From the NCBI GenBank assembly GCA_901472505.1, contig LR590468.1, positions 2,083,501 to 2,147,500 on the forward strand: a stretch of DNA of 64,000 nucleotides, in the 5' to 3' direction. Below, piece after piece: positions 1-9,026 of this stretch (its first letter is position 1; every line of letters starts with the position of its first letter). The notes beneath the pieces were generated by a model. It had not been told where the DNA came from. It worked only from the letters and a program-made list of their open reading frames with translations, and ran no database searches. Source of the DNA: Proteus vulgaris. Its GTDB lineage: Bacteria; Pseudomonadota; Gammaproteobacteria; Enterobacterales; Enterobacteriaceae. The position numbers were made by a program, and so were the translations under genes.

Positions 1-1197
1 TTATCAGGTGTTGGTCGCCATGTAATTTCTATACCTGCTTTTGTATACATAGATGTGTCTTGAGGATCAACTGGACTAGAAAAACAACAGGTTGCCTTAA
101 TTTTTACCTTTCCAGTTATTCCATTTTTCGGTATTGGTAATGGAACCCTAAGATATTTGCCAGGGTAGAGTTCACCTTGATATAGAATTTTAGCGGTACC
201 ATCTGGGGATTCGACAATTTGACTAATTAAATCGGGTATTTTCCCCCAACCAACTTCTGTTTTTTCATGCGTTGATTGATCTGCTGAATTAATCAGTAGA
301 GCTTTAATTGCTAATGTCGATATTTCATACCCTAAAATTGCACGTATACCAACAGCATATCGTAGAAGATAAGGCGCTGAAAAACTTGTTCCACAAATAG
401 GTGTTAACTTTCCAAAATCAATAGAACTTGGTATATGGAAATATTGTTTGGTGTCCCACCAAAAGTAACAAGATCAGGTTTTACTAAACAAGGAGATCGA
501 TCAGGGCCCACTGCGCTATAAGATGCTCGTTTCCATTCAGAATCAACTTGATCAGTGGCTCCTACGGAAAGAGCATTTACACAGTCAGACGGAACCTGAA
601 CCCGATCTAACCCTAATGAATTGTCACTGTTACCATTATTCCCTGCTGCGATTGTCAGAAAAGTTTCACCATCAGATAAATAATTATCAATTAATGAAGT
701 CCATGGATGAATTTCATCATCATCAATAGGTAGATCAGGCCCTAAACTTAGATTCATGAATTCATATTGTCTAGATAATAATATGTCTTCTAGGTGTGAA
801 AGTGTTCTATAAAGTTCATATGGGTCTTCTTCTGTAGTTTTTTCGTCTAAAACCCTATAGTGATCGACATATGAAAATGGTCTGGGTGCTTCTTCATCAG
901 GCCAAAGAGGGCCAAAAAGAAAAGCGGAAGTTACACCCAAACCATGTGATGGCCCATCAGGTAAATCATTTGCTAACGGATCAGAAAGATTATAGTTTGA
1001 TACCCATGGTTCTAATACATGTCTATCAGGAAGTCCACCGTCAAGAATGGCTACTCTAATATCAGAAGCGTAGGGATGTACGTTTGGTAGATTTACATCA
1101 GCTCCATTTGATTTTCAATTGAATTGGCGTTTAACCAATATGTTGGATTTTCTGGAAAATGAACTAAATAACGATTTTCAGGATAGGTAATGTTCAT
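1..1197 (-). pseudogene. Truncated, frameshifted S8 (subtilisin-like) peptidase, Y4bN-like
   Basis: Three reading frames in succession encode one subtilase. The catalytic Asp lies in AILDGG (codon near 1041), the His in SHGLG (near 945), an oxyanion-type AAGNNG follows, and the Ser lies in GTSFSAP (near 385). The part after the Ser contains ALLINSADQ and GWGK, then a beta-rich tail, which I associate with large Y4bN-type subtilases often encoded beside AAA ATPases; that assignment is from memory. Frame breaks lie near 1115 and near 430, and each looks like the loss of one base. The first Met (1197) is preceded by an in-frame stop and no N-terminal domain is visible, so the 5' half seems missing. 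The 3' end runs off the window. All three catalytic residues survive, so decay is recent or part of it is sequence error. Confidence 0.75.
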
Positions 1198-1530
1198 TGC
1201 ACTACACCAAGCTTATTGTATTAACATGCTTAAGCAGATGTCATCTTGATTGAAGTTGACCCAGTCTCTTATAAATATCCTTATTGATTATCAATAAGAT
1301 GCGGTAGTGCTTTTTATTATTTATCTTTCCAGTTTCTTTCACCCAAGTATAATCATTGTTCAGGTAATACCATAAAGTGATAGATTAAATTCAGTGCTCA
1401 TTGGTAAGAAAAGAAAGTATTTTGATAAATTAGTTATAAGAGTGAATGAGATAAAAAGATCAGAAAAAACGGCTACAATATTAAGATAATTTATGTTTTT
1501 CATTGAAATTTGACAAAATAGGATGTCGTA
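1198..1530. other. Intergenic, no gene seen
   Basis: AT-rich spacer between the broken subtilase and the small secreted protein. The one structured element is a perfect inverted repeat at 1280-1298 (CTTATTGAT, one central base, ATCAATAAG). It has no clear U-tract and its role is unknown. No open frame with a ribosome binding site was recognised. Confidence 0.5.
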
Positions 1531-1923
1531 ATGAACAAGAAGCTAAAATTGACCCTAGGATTAAGTTTATCACTGTTAGCTATAAATGCTTATGCAGTAA
1601 CTTGGGATGAATTGGAAACGGTAAAGACTTCAGAGGGATTTTCACCTTTTGAGGGGTGTAATGAGTCTATTTCATGTGAGCTTTTAGCTGAGGAAGGGCG
1701 ATATAGCGTGGTACAAACTCAGTTAGGAAGGGACTGTGAATCAGGTGGTATCTGGGTTGTTAATGCTAAGAATAAACAAGCAGTCTTTATGCCTAAGATG
1801 ACTAACTGCGATTTTGATATTGAAAAAAATGCCGTGGTTATTTATCCACAGCAAGGATATGCCAATATTTATCAAGGTAGCACGAATGCAACACCGAGTA
1901 TCAGTGAAGTTGAGTTACCTTAA
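1531..1923 (+). CDS. Small secreted protein of unknown function
   Basis: A 130-residue protein with a typical Sec signal peptide: a Lys-rich start (MNKKLK), a hydrophobic core and a likely cleavage after AYA near residue 22. The mature part is about 108 residues, acidic, with four or more cysteines (CNESISC, RDC, TNC), which suggests disulfides and a periplasmic or extracellular location. An AGGA ribosome binding site sits just before the ATG. I do not recognise the family. It stands alone between the subtilase remnant and the Rhs-tip cassette, pointing away from both, so the context gives no role. Confidence 0.7.
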   Translation: MNKKLKLTLGLSLSLLAINAYAVTWDELETVKTSEGFSPFEGCNESISCELLAEEGRYSVVQTQLGRDCESGGIWVVNAKNKQAVFMPKMTNCDFDIEKNAVVIYPQQGYANIYQGSTNATPSISEVELP

Positions 1924-2081
1924 AGGATGATCTGAATTAAATTTATGGCTTACATAGCTTATGTAGCCGAGGTTGTGTTACACAGTGCAATGAAAATATT
2001 AATATTCTTGATGTTAAATATGAGAGTTAATTATATTTTCATTGTAATTAAATAATAATTTAATTACAGATAACATTAATG

Positions 2082-2540
2082 TTAGTCTTCTAATCCTAGT
2101 AACTTATATTTTTCTGTCATGTCTACATCTTTAGTGTTAATCCAATCAATTTTTTTTGATAGCTCTAACGGGTTTTTAGAAAAATCTTCTATTACTAAGA
2201 ATGCTTTTTCTGGGGAGATACAAGCCCCTGTAAATATAAGATCAAGTTGCCCATCCAAATCAATTAACTGATTCATTTTGCTTTTATCTCCTAAAGAGTA
2301 GAACCCTGAGCTACCATGGCTATAAAGTAATGAAAAACTTCCTTGTGCTACATTATGAGAATAAAATAAAGTGGAAATAATCTTTCCATTCTCAGAAAAG
2401 TAACGACTAGCCAGAGTTGTGTGAGACTTAGTCCAAATATGTTTATTTTCTGGGTAGGATAGAAAAAAAAGACTATATTTTTCCAGGTGAAAGTTTTTAG
2501 AAATTTTCCCATCCGGATCGCTAAACTCAAAGTAATTCAC
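2082..2540 (-). CDS. Imm1-like immunity protein for the adjacent deaminase toxin
   Basis: A 152-residue cytosolic-looking protein with no signal peptide. The C-terminal pattern [13 protein letters not shown] followed by KKIDWI resembles the Imm1 immunity family, which commonly pairs with SCP1.201/DddA-like deaminase toxins; this is family knowledge, not a search result. The start is a GTG whose bases overlap the toxin stop (GTGA), so the two genes are translationally coupled toxin first, the usual order for Rhs-tip and immunity pairs. It probably binds and blocks the deaminase encoded at 2537-2974. The family call is moderate; the immunity role is well supported by position. Confidence 0.72.
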   Translation of the reverse strand: MNYFEFSDPDGKISKNFHLEKYSLFFLSYPENKHIWTKSHTTLASRYFSENGKIISTLFYSHNVAQGSFSLLYSHGSSGFYSLGDKSKMNQLIDLDGQLDLIFTGACISPEKAFLVIEDFSKNPLELSKKIDWINTKDVDMTEKYKLLGLED

Positions 2541-3034
2541 GTTGACTCTCTTAATAATGGTAAGTAGTTCTTACAAAAATCACATGTTGGTCGTTCAACG
2601 AATATTGTGACTTCTTTTGGCATCTGCCCACCATTCTTCGTAATGCGCTTATATGCTCTGACCAATGAAAGTCCTTCAGCATCTGCAGCTACTTTTGAAA
2701 TTGTTGATGGTTCTACGCCTGTACTTTTGTATATTTTTCTAAACCATTCTTTTCGTTTAGAAGCGAATTCTAATCCTGGGATGGCTAGTCTATTCATACC
2801 AAAAAATTGACTATTTTCAATAGAAACAAAAGCAACAGTTTGTAATCCATCATTAGAAGTAGGAATTCTCCTTCCAAGAACGGGTAGTTGCATCTTTGCT
2901 CTAAAACTATCAATTTTTTCCCAGGGACACCCTTCCAACCCAAATGGATCAACCCACCCAGTAGGATAATGCACATACCCATACGGATTAAAGCCTGCTA
3001 ATAATTTAATAGGATTTAAAAAATATATTAATTA
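2537..3034 (-). CDS. Orphan Rhs C-terminal tip with DddA/SCP1.201-like deaminase toxin
   Basis: The frame opens at a stop near 3035. Its first residues copy the conserved end of an Rhs core (NPIKLL, then [14 protein letters not shown] and [11 protein letters not shown]), although the first Met is at 2974. After DPFGL comes about 130 residues with the deaminase signature: DAE at residues 98-100 (counted from that Met), then a hydrophobic strand and PTCDFC (Cys 131 and 134). These correspond to the zinc and catalytic positions of the cytidine-deaminase fold. Known DddA-like toxins usually carry H-x-E; here the first ligand is Asp. With no Rhs shell or export domain attached, it is a displaced tip module that could be swapped onto the Rhs at 3934-6129. 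Expression alone is uncertain. Confidence 0.75.
2935..3005. repeat. Rhs core-end repeat, orphan-tip copy
   Basis: These 71 bases match 4356-4426 with about five mismatches by eye. Both copies encode the end of the Rhs core up to DPFGL, just before the toxin domain. They are direct repeats about 1.4 kb apart, which suits homologous exchange of toxin tips. Confidence 0.85.
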
Positions 3035-3127
3035 GGTCTTTTATAGTGTTTATAGGAATAACCATAATTTATGATAGTTAATTTATATTTTTTAAAATTA
3101 AAATAACATACTTTTAAATATTTATAG

Positions 3128-3925
3128 TTATGGTAGTTTTCGTTTTTTCTTTTCTAAATGCAGTGGTGACCATGATATTAAAACTCCAGTTTCACCAAGA
3201 GTTTTATTAATTCTGTCAATTTGATTACTATCAACTAACCATAACCACATATTATTCTTCATTTTTATTATAGAACCATTTTTTTTATTATTGAATATCC
3301 ATTCTTTTAAAGTGATATTATTAATAATAATATCAAGGTGATTTGAGTTGATAATATTAACTGGATAGACCATTCTTAACATAGAGGCTTTGTATCTGGC
3401 TTTTCCTTTAAATCTACCAGGACATTCCTCTTCAAATAATGACGTTTTTTCATAAAGATATATGCTTGATAAATTAGTATCTGTTGCATAGTAAAATGCT
3501 GTAGTAACCTTTTCACAAGAATAATTAATTCCATATGAAAAAGTTATATTAGGGTCGAATGAGTTAATATATTTAGTAATGAGTTTGGATTCATTGCATA
3601 TAGATGGGTATTGGATATCAATATAAGAAAACCCTAGAAGTTGCTCTGTTGTATAACCAAAAGAAGCATACCATGGTTTTATATCGTTTTTTTCTGAATA
3701 TATTCTAAATGAAATAGTATTATTTTCTCCTATTTGTTTTTTTAAATCTGAAAGTGAGCCCATAACTATATCATGCTCACCTTTATATGCACCATATTCT
3801 ATCTTTTTGTAATATCCTGCTGATGTTATTATTAGATCGAAAATTTTAAAAAAGGTTTCAGCTAAATCAAGAGCATTTTTTGAATTCAATTTTTCAGTAT
3901 TGTATAAAGCGATTCCTGAGTACAT
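3128..3925 (-). CDS. Putative immunity protein for the Rhs nuclease tip
   Basis: A 265-residue protein with no signal peptide or membrane segment, encoded 8 bases after the stop of the Rhs gene in the same direction. In Rhs loci the gene directly after the toxin tip is nearly always its immunity gene, and that is the main reason for the call. The composition is very AT-rich (long runs of Asn, Ile and Lys codons) compared with the Rhs core upstream, as usual for tip and immunity cassettes acquired together. I do not recognise a named immunity family. Confidence 0.6.
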   Translation of the reverse strand: MYSGIALYNTEKLNSKNALDLAETFFKIFDLIITSAGYYKKIEYGAYKGEHDIVMGSLSDLKKQIGENNTISFRIYSEKNDIKPWYASFGYTTEQLLGFSYIDIQYPSICNESKLITKYINSFDPNITFSYGINYSCEKVTTAFYYATDTNLSSIYLYEKTSLFEEECPGRFKGKARYKASMLRMVYPVNIINSNHLDIIINNITLKEWIFNNKKNGSIIKMKNNMWLWLVDSNQIDRINKTLGETGVLISWSPLHLEKKKRKLP

Positions 3926-3933
3926 CTTTTCTC

Positions 3934-6129
3934 CTAATTATTATTTCTTAATATATCCAGAATTAATTTATCTAATATCTCTTTTATATCTTTATGCTTA
4001 TATTCATGCTCAAGAATAAGGATTTTTCCTTGTTGTTTAGTTGGTAACTTACTTATTACCTCATGATTTCGTGATGTAAGCAATGGTAACTTTGTTCCCA
4101 TGTCTGTTTTGGAAGCTAATTCTATGGCATGAATTTTACCGTGTATATCAATAGCCATAACATCGGGGCGTCTTGCTGATATTCTTTTTCCTAAAGCAAA
4201 AGAATATGATCTATTTAAATAAATAGCTTTAAATTGACCACTCATTGCTAATTTGTTAGCTATTACTTCAGAAAATTGATCGTGACCAGGAGTTCCATCT
4301 TTTTGCCCTTTACCATATATTTTTGTACCATTTATTTCTCTAATTGGACAACCCGCCAACCCAAACGGATCAACCCACCCAGTCGGACAATGCACATACC
4401 CATACGGATTAAAGCCCCCTAATAATCCTATTGGGTCAGGCGAAATATATTGCCCTGTATCCTTATCATAGTAGCGAAAGCGATTGTAATACAAGCCACT
4501 TTCTTTATCTTCATATTGACCCGCAAATCGAAAATGGCATTCGGTATATTCGGAGTCGTTATCGGCATAATCATCATGAGATTGCCAAAACGCCATTTGT
4601 CCCCAGGTATTTAAACGTCCTGCCCAACTGATAATCCCTTTTTCGCTAAAGATTTCGCGTGGAGTGCCTTGATGGTCAGTGACGACATAATGCAGTTTTC
4701 CACGTTGATAACGGGCTGTGGGAGTGATTTCGCCGGGTTGATAGAGCCACTGGATTTGCGAATCATAAGCCGGTGTGCCATCGGCGTAAATCGGAGTTTC
4801 TTGCACCATCTGGTCGCCAGACCACAGGTAATCGACACGCTGAATGCGTTTATTTTTAAACGGTGAATTGGGCGGTGAAATAGGGCGATTATCGACTACC
4901 TTACTTTTACTGAGGCGTCGCCCAAAAGCATCGTACGTGTAGCGCCAGCATTCCCCTTCAGGATTAAAACAGGCAATAAGTTGATTAAGCGTATTCCATT
5001 GGTAATACCACGTTTTTGCTCGAAAACCGTGTTGATGAACCACTTTTTGCGTTAATCGACCATTAATGTCGTAGTGGTAGTCTTGATAACCTTTGGCGGT
5101 GATACGGCGAGTGACACGGCCTTTTTGTTGCTGCTGCGCCAGTTGTAAAAACGCACCTTGCGCATCAGATGGAATAAACTGATGCTCTGTGATGTTCAGA
5201 TTGTTATCGTACTGAAACTTCTCGCTTTGGCATTCAAATTGGTTGCTGTATTGGGTTTCAACAATTTGGTCGTTGGCGTTATAGCGATATTGTGTGCGGT
5301 TCCAGCGAGCATCATCGATATTGACCAGATTAAAGGCTTTATCGTATTGATAACCTCGATGAACATCGGTCGAAATAGGTGGTTGAAGTGGATTATCGTG
5401 TAATGACTGTAAAAAGGACTCCGTTCCTCGACCTGCACGTTGATGGGCCAATAATCCGGTGGCGGTGTAATGGCTGGAGTTGGCAAAACCCGCTTGGCTT
5501 TGGCGTAAAAACTCTTGGCCTAATGCGTTGTAGCTAAACTGCAAGGGCGCATGTTGATTGACTTGCAGTGAAGTCAGTTCATGAAGTTGACCAAAGGCAT
5601 AATTAAGTTCACGCTCACCAAAGCGGGTTTGGGTGAGAATATCGTGCTCCTCATCCCATTGATGCGTAATCTCTTGTCCATTAATACGCTCGCAACATAA
5701 ATGTCCTTGGTCGTTATACTCAAATTCCACCACCGAATCAGGATTGGTGGCACGAATAAGTTGCAAACGTTCATTGTATTGATACGTGGTTGTAGAAAGG
5801 CATTTATGCTCAATATCATCAGCAAGCCAAATGCTTTGTTCGGTGACTAATCCTGTCTCATCATAATGATAACGGAGTTCATGATTATCAGGATAACGAG
5901 TCGCAATACGTCGCCCTAAGCGGTCATAGCGATATTGAATTTCACGTCCAGCAAAATCCACTTCACGAATGATTTGACCGGCTTTATCACGCTCATAAGA
6001 ATAGACATCACCGGTGGCGTTGATGACTTTTTTGAGTCGAGTGAGTGAGTCATATTCAAAGCGAATTTCCGTCCCATCAGGGCGTATTGTAGCGAGTAAT
6101 AAATCAAAGGGGCCATAGCGATAGCGCAA
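3934..6129 (-). CDS. 5'-truncated Rhs protein with PD-(D/E)XK-like nuclease tip
   Basis: The 731-residue frame begins inside an Rhs core (YGPFDLLLATIRPDGTEIRF), so the PAAR/N-terminal half of a usual 1400-1500-residue Rhs is missing. YD repeats such as YDSLTRLKKV, YDRLGRR, YNERLQL and YDAFGRR run to about residue 550. The conserved end [16 protein letters not shown] then WVDPFGLAGCP closes the core near residue 586. The last 145 residues are the variable toxin: GHDQFSEV, a strand, RRPDVMAID and KIHAIELASKTD, an arrangement like PD-(D/E)XK nucleases (D of RPDV, E of IELAS). Rhs shells encapsulate such toxins for type VI delivery, but without the N-terminus this copy probably cannot be loaded. 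It may be a reservoir or displaced gene. Confidence 0.8.
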   Translation of the reverse strand: MRYRYGPFDLLLATIRPDGTEIRFEYDSLTRLKKVINATGDVYSYERDKAGQIIREVDFAGREIQYRYDRLGRRIATRYPDNHELRYHYDETGLVTEQSIWLADDIEHKCLSTTTYQYNERLQLIRATNPDSVVEFEYNDQGHLCCERINGQEITHQWDEEHDILTQTRFGERELNYAFGQLHELTSLQVNQHAPLQFSYNALGQEFLRQSQAGFANSSHYTATGLLAHQRAGRGTESFLQSLHDNPLQPPISTDVHRGYQYDKAFNLVNIDDARWNRTQYRYNANDQIVETQYSNQFECQSEKFQYDNNLNITEHQFIPSDAQGAFLQLAQQQQKGRVTRRITAKGYQDYHYDINGRLTQKVVHQHGFRAKTWYYQWNTLNQLIACFNPEGECWRYTYDAFGRRLSKSKVVDNRPISPPNSPFKNKRIQRVDYLWSGDQMVQETPIYADGTPAYDSQIQWLYQPGEITPTARYQRGKLHYVVTDHQGTPREIFSEKGIISWAGRLNTWGQMAFWQSHDDYADNDSEYTECHFRFAGQYEDKESGLYYNRFRYYDKDTGQYISPDPIGLLGGFNPYGYVHCPTGWVDPFGLAGCPIREINGTKIYGKGQKDGTPGHDQFSEVIANKLAMSGQFKAIYLNRSYSFALGKRISARRPDVMAIDIHGKIHAIELASKTDMGTKLPLLTSRNHEVISKLPTKQQGKILILEHEYKHKDIKEILDKLILDILRNNN
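4356..4426. repeat. Rhs core-end repeat, copy inside the rhs gene
   Basis: Partner of the repeat at 2935-3005, about 93 percent identical by eye. It encodes the last residues of the Rhs core before the nuclease tip, so recombination between the copies would exchange or delete the nuclease tip and its immunity gene. Confidence 0.85.
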
Positions 6130-6394
6130 GATATATTTTAAAATAACTTATTCAAGAAGCAATATGTGATAAGATATAGAGTATTATCTATTATTTCTTA
6201 ATATTTAAAATTAGGTATGCTAATAGAAGATTTATTTTCCTTTCCTATGAAGTAGACTAATGGTTCCATATTTAGACGATCTTATATTAATCTGTTTTTT
6301 GCTATATATAAAAATTTATATGAATTGTTTATACTATCTAACTCATGTTCAAGTATGAAAGTAATACAACTCGAACATGATTTTATTTAAATAG
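6130..6394. other. Junction upstream of truncated rhs, no gene seen
   Basis: A 265-base AT-rich stretch between the thioredoxin-like gene and the abrupt start of the Rhs core. Core-like coding ends at 6129 with no PAAR or N-terminal Rhs sequence in any frame here, so the breakpoint of the rhs truncation lies at about 6130. No IS end was recognised at it. Confidence 0.45.
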
Positions 6395-6772
6395 TTAGTC
6401 TATGTTGTTATAAATAAAAAAATCCCTTATTCCTGGATCGAACTCTATATTCATTACTTTATTTGAGTTTAAAATATCAATGATAGTATTTAAACCAGGT
6501 CTAATCGGACCTAGGAAATGTATGTCATCTTTGTTTTGTATTAATAAAACAGGAATAATATCAAGATCTATTTCACTTACTAATTCGGGATGTTCATCTA
6601 TATCAACCCAAACGAAACAATTATCAGTAAAATTTTCTGATAAAAGAGAAAATGTGTCTTTCCATGCTTCACAGTTATTGCACCAAGAGGCACAGAAACT
6701 AATTACTAATTTTTTATCTGTTGCTACTTGATAACGAATATTGTCGAAATCTTCAGTAATGTAGTTAATCAT
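6395..6772 (-). CDS. Thioredoxin-like protein
   Basis: A 125-residue protein with a single thioredoxin fold: a strand LVISFCASW, the redox motif WCNNC (Cys 31 and 34) and the cis-proline loop DIIPVLLI (Pro 74). There is no signal peptide, so it acts in the cytoplasm unless exported otherwise. The CNNC dipeptide differs from the CGPC of housekeeping thioredoxin. The gene starts 2 bases after the stop of the HEAT-like gene, in one transcription unit with it, the propeller gene and the nuclease effector. A dedicated redox partner for the Cys-rich effector is possible but unproven. Confidence 0.75.
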   Translation of the reverse strand: MINYITEDFDNIRYQVATDKKLVISFCASWCNNCEAWKDTFSLLSENFTDNCFVWVDIDEHPELVSEIDLDIIPVLLIQNKDDIHFLGPIRPGLNTIIDILNSNKVMNIEFDPGIRDFFIYNNID

Positions 6773-6774
6773 AA

Positions 6775-8034
6775 TTAATTATACCTATTAAAATGGCATG
6801 TATCTTTATATCCAAAATCTTCAATGAAGTTAGATAAGTACCAACTTGAGATGTGTCTTTCTATTTGATATCCATTTTTTAAAATTTCCTTACAATTATT
6901 TTCATTGATGTTCATACCTTTTAATAATCGTCCTTTTAGATTGATTGATTTTATTTTTTTTTCGATAGTGGATTTATTTACTTCGTTAACTCCTGAGGAT
7001 AAAAAAATCAATCTATTATTTATTGGTGGCTCGATTTCTGTATTAACTATTGAATTAGTATATTTGGGATTATTGATATCTATTCCACCTATTAAACAAA
7101 TGCCTTTAAATGCAAGTTTTGATAAATAAGGAGTGTTTAAATAGTCAATTAAATATGGTAATCCATCAGAGAAACCAGAGTTAGAATAAAATATTATTTT
7201 TAAATAATCAGGAATTGATGTGTTTGAATTGATATTTGAATTATCTTTCGAGGTATATGCTATTAAACGTATAATGTTTTCAATATATTCATCATGAAGT
7301 TCTATTTTTGTAACATTAGCACTATTTCCTTCTAAAAAAAGGAAAAGTAATTTTGTTAATTCGATATTTATCCTTTCATGCTCATGAGAGATCCAACATA
7401 AAGAATCTAGTGCTGAATATTTTACCTCTAAATCACATTGATTATTGAACAAATACCATAACTCATCGGTGAGGTACTTAGAATTAGTGTTTTTTATATA
7501 ATGGCATAATGCTATTTTTATTTCTTTTGATGAGTGGTTTAAATAATCAATTATATCATTACTTTTTATTTTTTTAGCATGAATTTGATTTAACTTTAAT
7601 GAGCTATAAATAAAAGATATTTCATCTAATTCTCTTATTAAACACAAGAACTCATCATGATTTTTTATTCCTAAAAAAGGAAGAGCATCAACAGCACCTT
7701 TCAACGTGTTGATTCCTAATTCTTTTATCATTATCCAGAAATCATTAATTTTTTGAATTTCGTAATTTCGATTAAATATAATTGTATAGATAAACGATTC
7801 TTCATATCCTTTCCATCGTCTTAGTGATGATAATGACTCCTTAATACCTTGTTTTTTTGCGCATAACAATCCGTCAATATTCGCATTTAATAGAGCATTA
7901 AAATGATTTAATTTATATTTATTAATAAGTAAAGAAAAACGACTTTCATTAATTATTTTATAATAAAATATAGCATTATTAGAATGTTGTCTAATAATAG
8001 GGTTTATTGTAGATATGGAATTTTTATTTGGCAT
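6775..8034 (-). CDS. TIGR02270-family HEAT-like protein
   Basis: A 419-residue soluble protein. The N-terminus (IIRQHSNNAIFYYKII, then LNHFNALLNANIDGLLCA) fits the pattern I know from TIGR02270 proteins: Q-H, an aromatic-rich helix, then a LNAHLDGL-like segment. The middle has repeated amphipathic helices such as EIKIALCHYIKN and EVKYSALDSLCWI that look like HEAT repeats. Members occur near type VI secretion effector genes, and their function is not established. Here it lies 24 bases after the propeller gene and 2 bases before the thioredoxin gene. The very high Asn, Ile and Lys content suggests acquired DNA. Confidence 0.62.
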   Translation of the reverse strand: MPNKNSISTINPIIRQHSNNAIFYYKIINESRFSLLINKYKLNHFNALLNANIDGLLCAKKQGIKESLSSLRRWKGYEESFIYTIIFNRNYEIQKINDFWIMIKELGINTLKGAVDALPFLGIKNHDEFLCLIRELDEISFIYSSLKLNQIHAKKIKSNDIIDYLNHSSKEIKIALCHYIKNTNSKYLTDELWYLFNNQCDLEVKYSALDSLCWISHEHERINIELTKLLFLFLEGNSANVTKIELHDEYIENIIRLIAYTSKDNSNINSNTSIPDYLKIIFYSNSGFSDGLPYLIDYLNTPYLSKLAFKGICLIGGIDINNPKYTNSIVNTEIEPPINNRLIFLSSGVNEVNKSTIEKKIKSINLKGRLLKGMNINENNCKEILKNGYQIERHISSWYLSNFIEDFGYKDTCHFNRYN

Positions 8035-8058
8035 ATTTTTATTAGTATATTGATTTTA

Positions 8059-9021
8059 TTATAAGTCTGGAGAAACTATATTTTTCCAAGTTAAACCATC
8101 ATATAATTTCACATTATATAAGTCGGCTACTATTAGAATGTTATCACGTACATCTATATGACCTGAGCAAATAACAGTTTTTCCATTATGTTCAGGGCGA
8201 ATCATTTTTTCACCATTCCAACATTGTAAGTGATAGGTGTCACACGCCCATAATCTATTATCAAACCAACGTAATTGATGAATCAAAACAGTTGAATTAT
8301 CACTATGAACTTTCTCCCAGAGGAATTCTCGGCCTCGCCATAAGTTTCCACCTTCACCTGCTATATAGACGTAACCATCAGGGGCACAGAGCACTGCACT
8401 TAATTGTTCATTAGATGGAAACCCACAAGAAATCCATTTATCGTTGGTATAATGCCAGACATCTCCTTCACCACCAACTGCATACATGTCAAATTCAGAA
8501 AATCCATCTAAATCAGAAAAACCCATATTGGTGTTCATTTTTCCATCAGGCAAGCCATTGTCAAGTAGATGCCATTGACCAATATTTATACGTTTATATA
8601 TTTTTCTTCCGAGTCCCACATGATAAGAATATTCATCAATACATTTTATATTAGTAAGACCTGAAAAAATATTAGGTGTGACTTTTTCTAGTGGATAATT
8701 GGCTCCACTACCAACGCAAAGAACATCGCCATCATGTCCTCTAGAGGCTAATAATCCTTGAGCTTTGGGCTTTAAACTAACACCAACTATAGGACTGTCA
8801 AACCCTTCTAAATATGTAGAACCAATAGGTGTTTCTGGAGTATCCAAATAAATTGATATTAACTTTGAGGGGATCTCATTATCCCATAATTTAGAGGCCT
8901 CATCATAAGGAATATCTTTTCGCAAACAAAGATAAATGATATTTTTATCTCGAATTGCACATCCTGTGATTAGCCAAGTTTTAAATTCTTTATCCCAATA
9001 ATCTTTTTTTACATATACCAT
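8059..9021 (-). CDS. Beta-propeller-like protein, candidate immunity or accessory for the nuclease effector
   Basis: A 320-residue soluble protein with degenerate blade-like repeats in its second half: FDMYAVGGEGDVWHY, GYVYIAGEGGNLWRG, NRLWACDTYHLQCWNG and NILIVADLYNVKLYDG, spaced about 40-45 residues. These strand pairs ending in W/Y-x-G are typical of beta-propellers. It starts 5 bases after the effector stop. In type VI clusters that position is normally the immunity gene, so immunity is the leading guess, though the HEAT-like protein could also fill that role. No signal peptide is seen. Named family not recognised. Confidence 0.55.
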   Translation of the reverse strand: MVYVKKDYWDKEFKTWLITGCAIRDKNIIYLCLRKDIPYDEASKLWDNEIPSKLISIYLDTPETPIGSTYLEGFDSPIVGVSLKPKAQGLLASRGHDGDVLCVGSGANYPLEKVTPNIFSGLTNIKCIDEYSYHVGLGRKIYKRINIGQWHLLDNGLPDGKMNTNMGFSDLDGFSEFDMYAVGGEGDVWHYTNDKWISCGFPSNEQLSAVLCAPDGYVYIAGEGGNLWRGREFLWEKVHSDNSTVLIHQLRWFDNRLWACDTYHLQCWNGEKMIRPEHNGKTVICSGHIDVRDNILIVADLYNVKLYDGLTWKNIVSPDL

Positions 9022-9026
9022 ATCGT

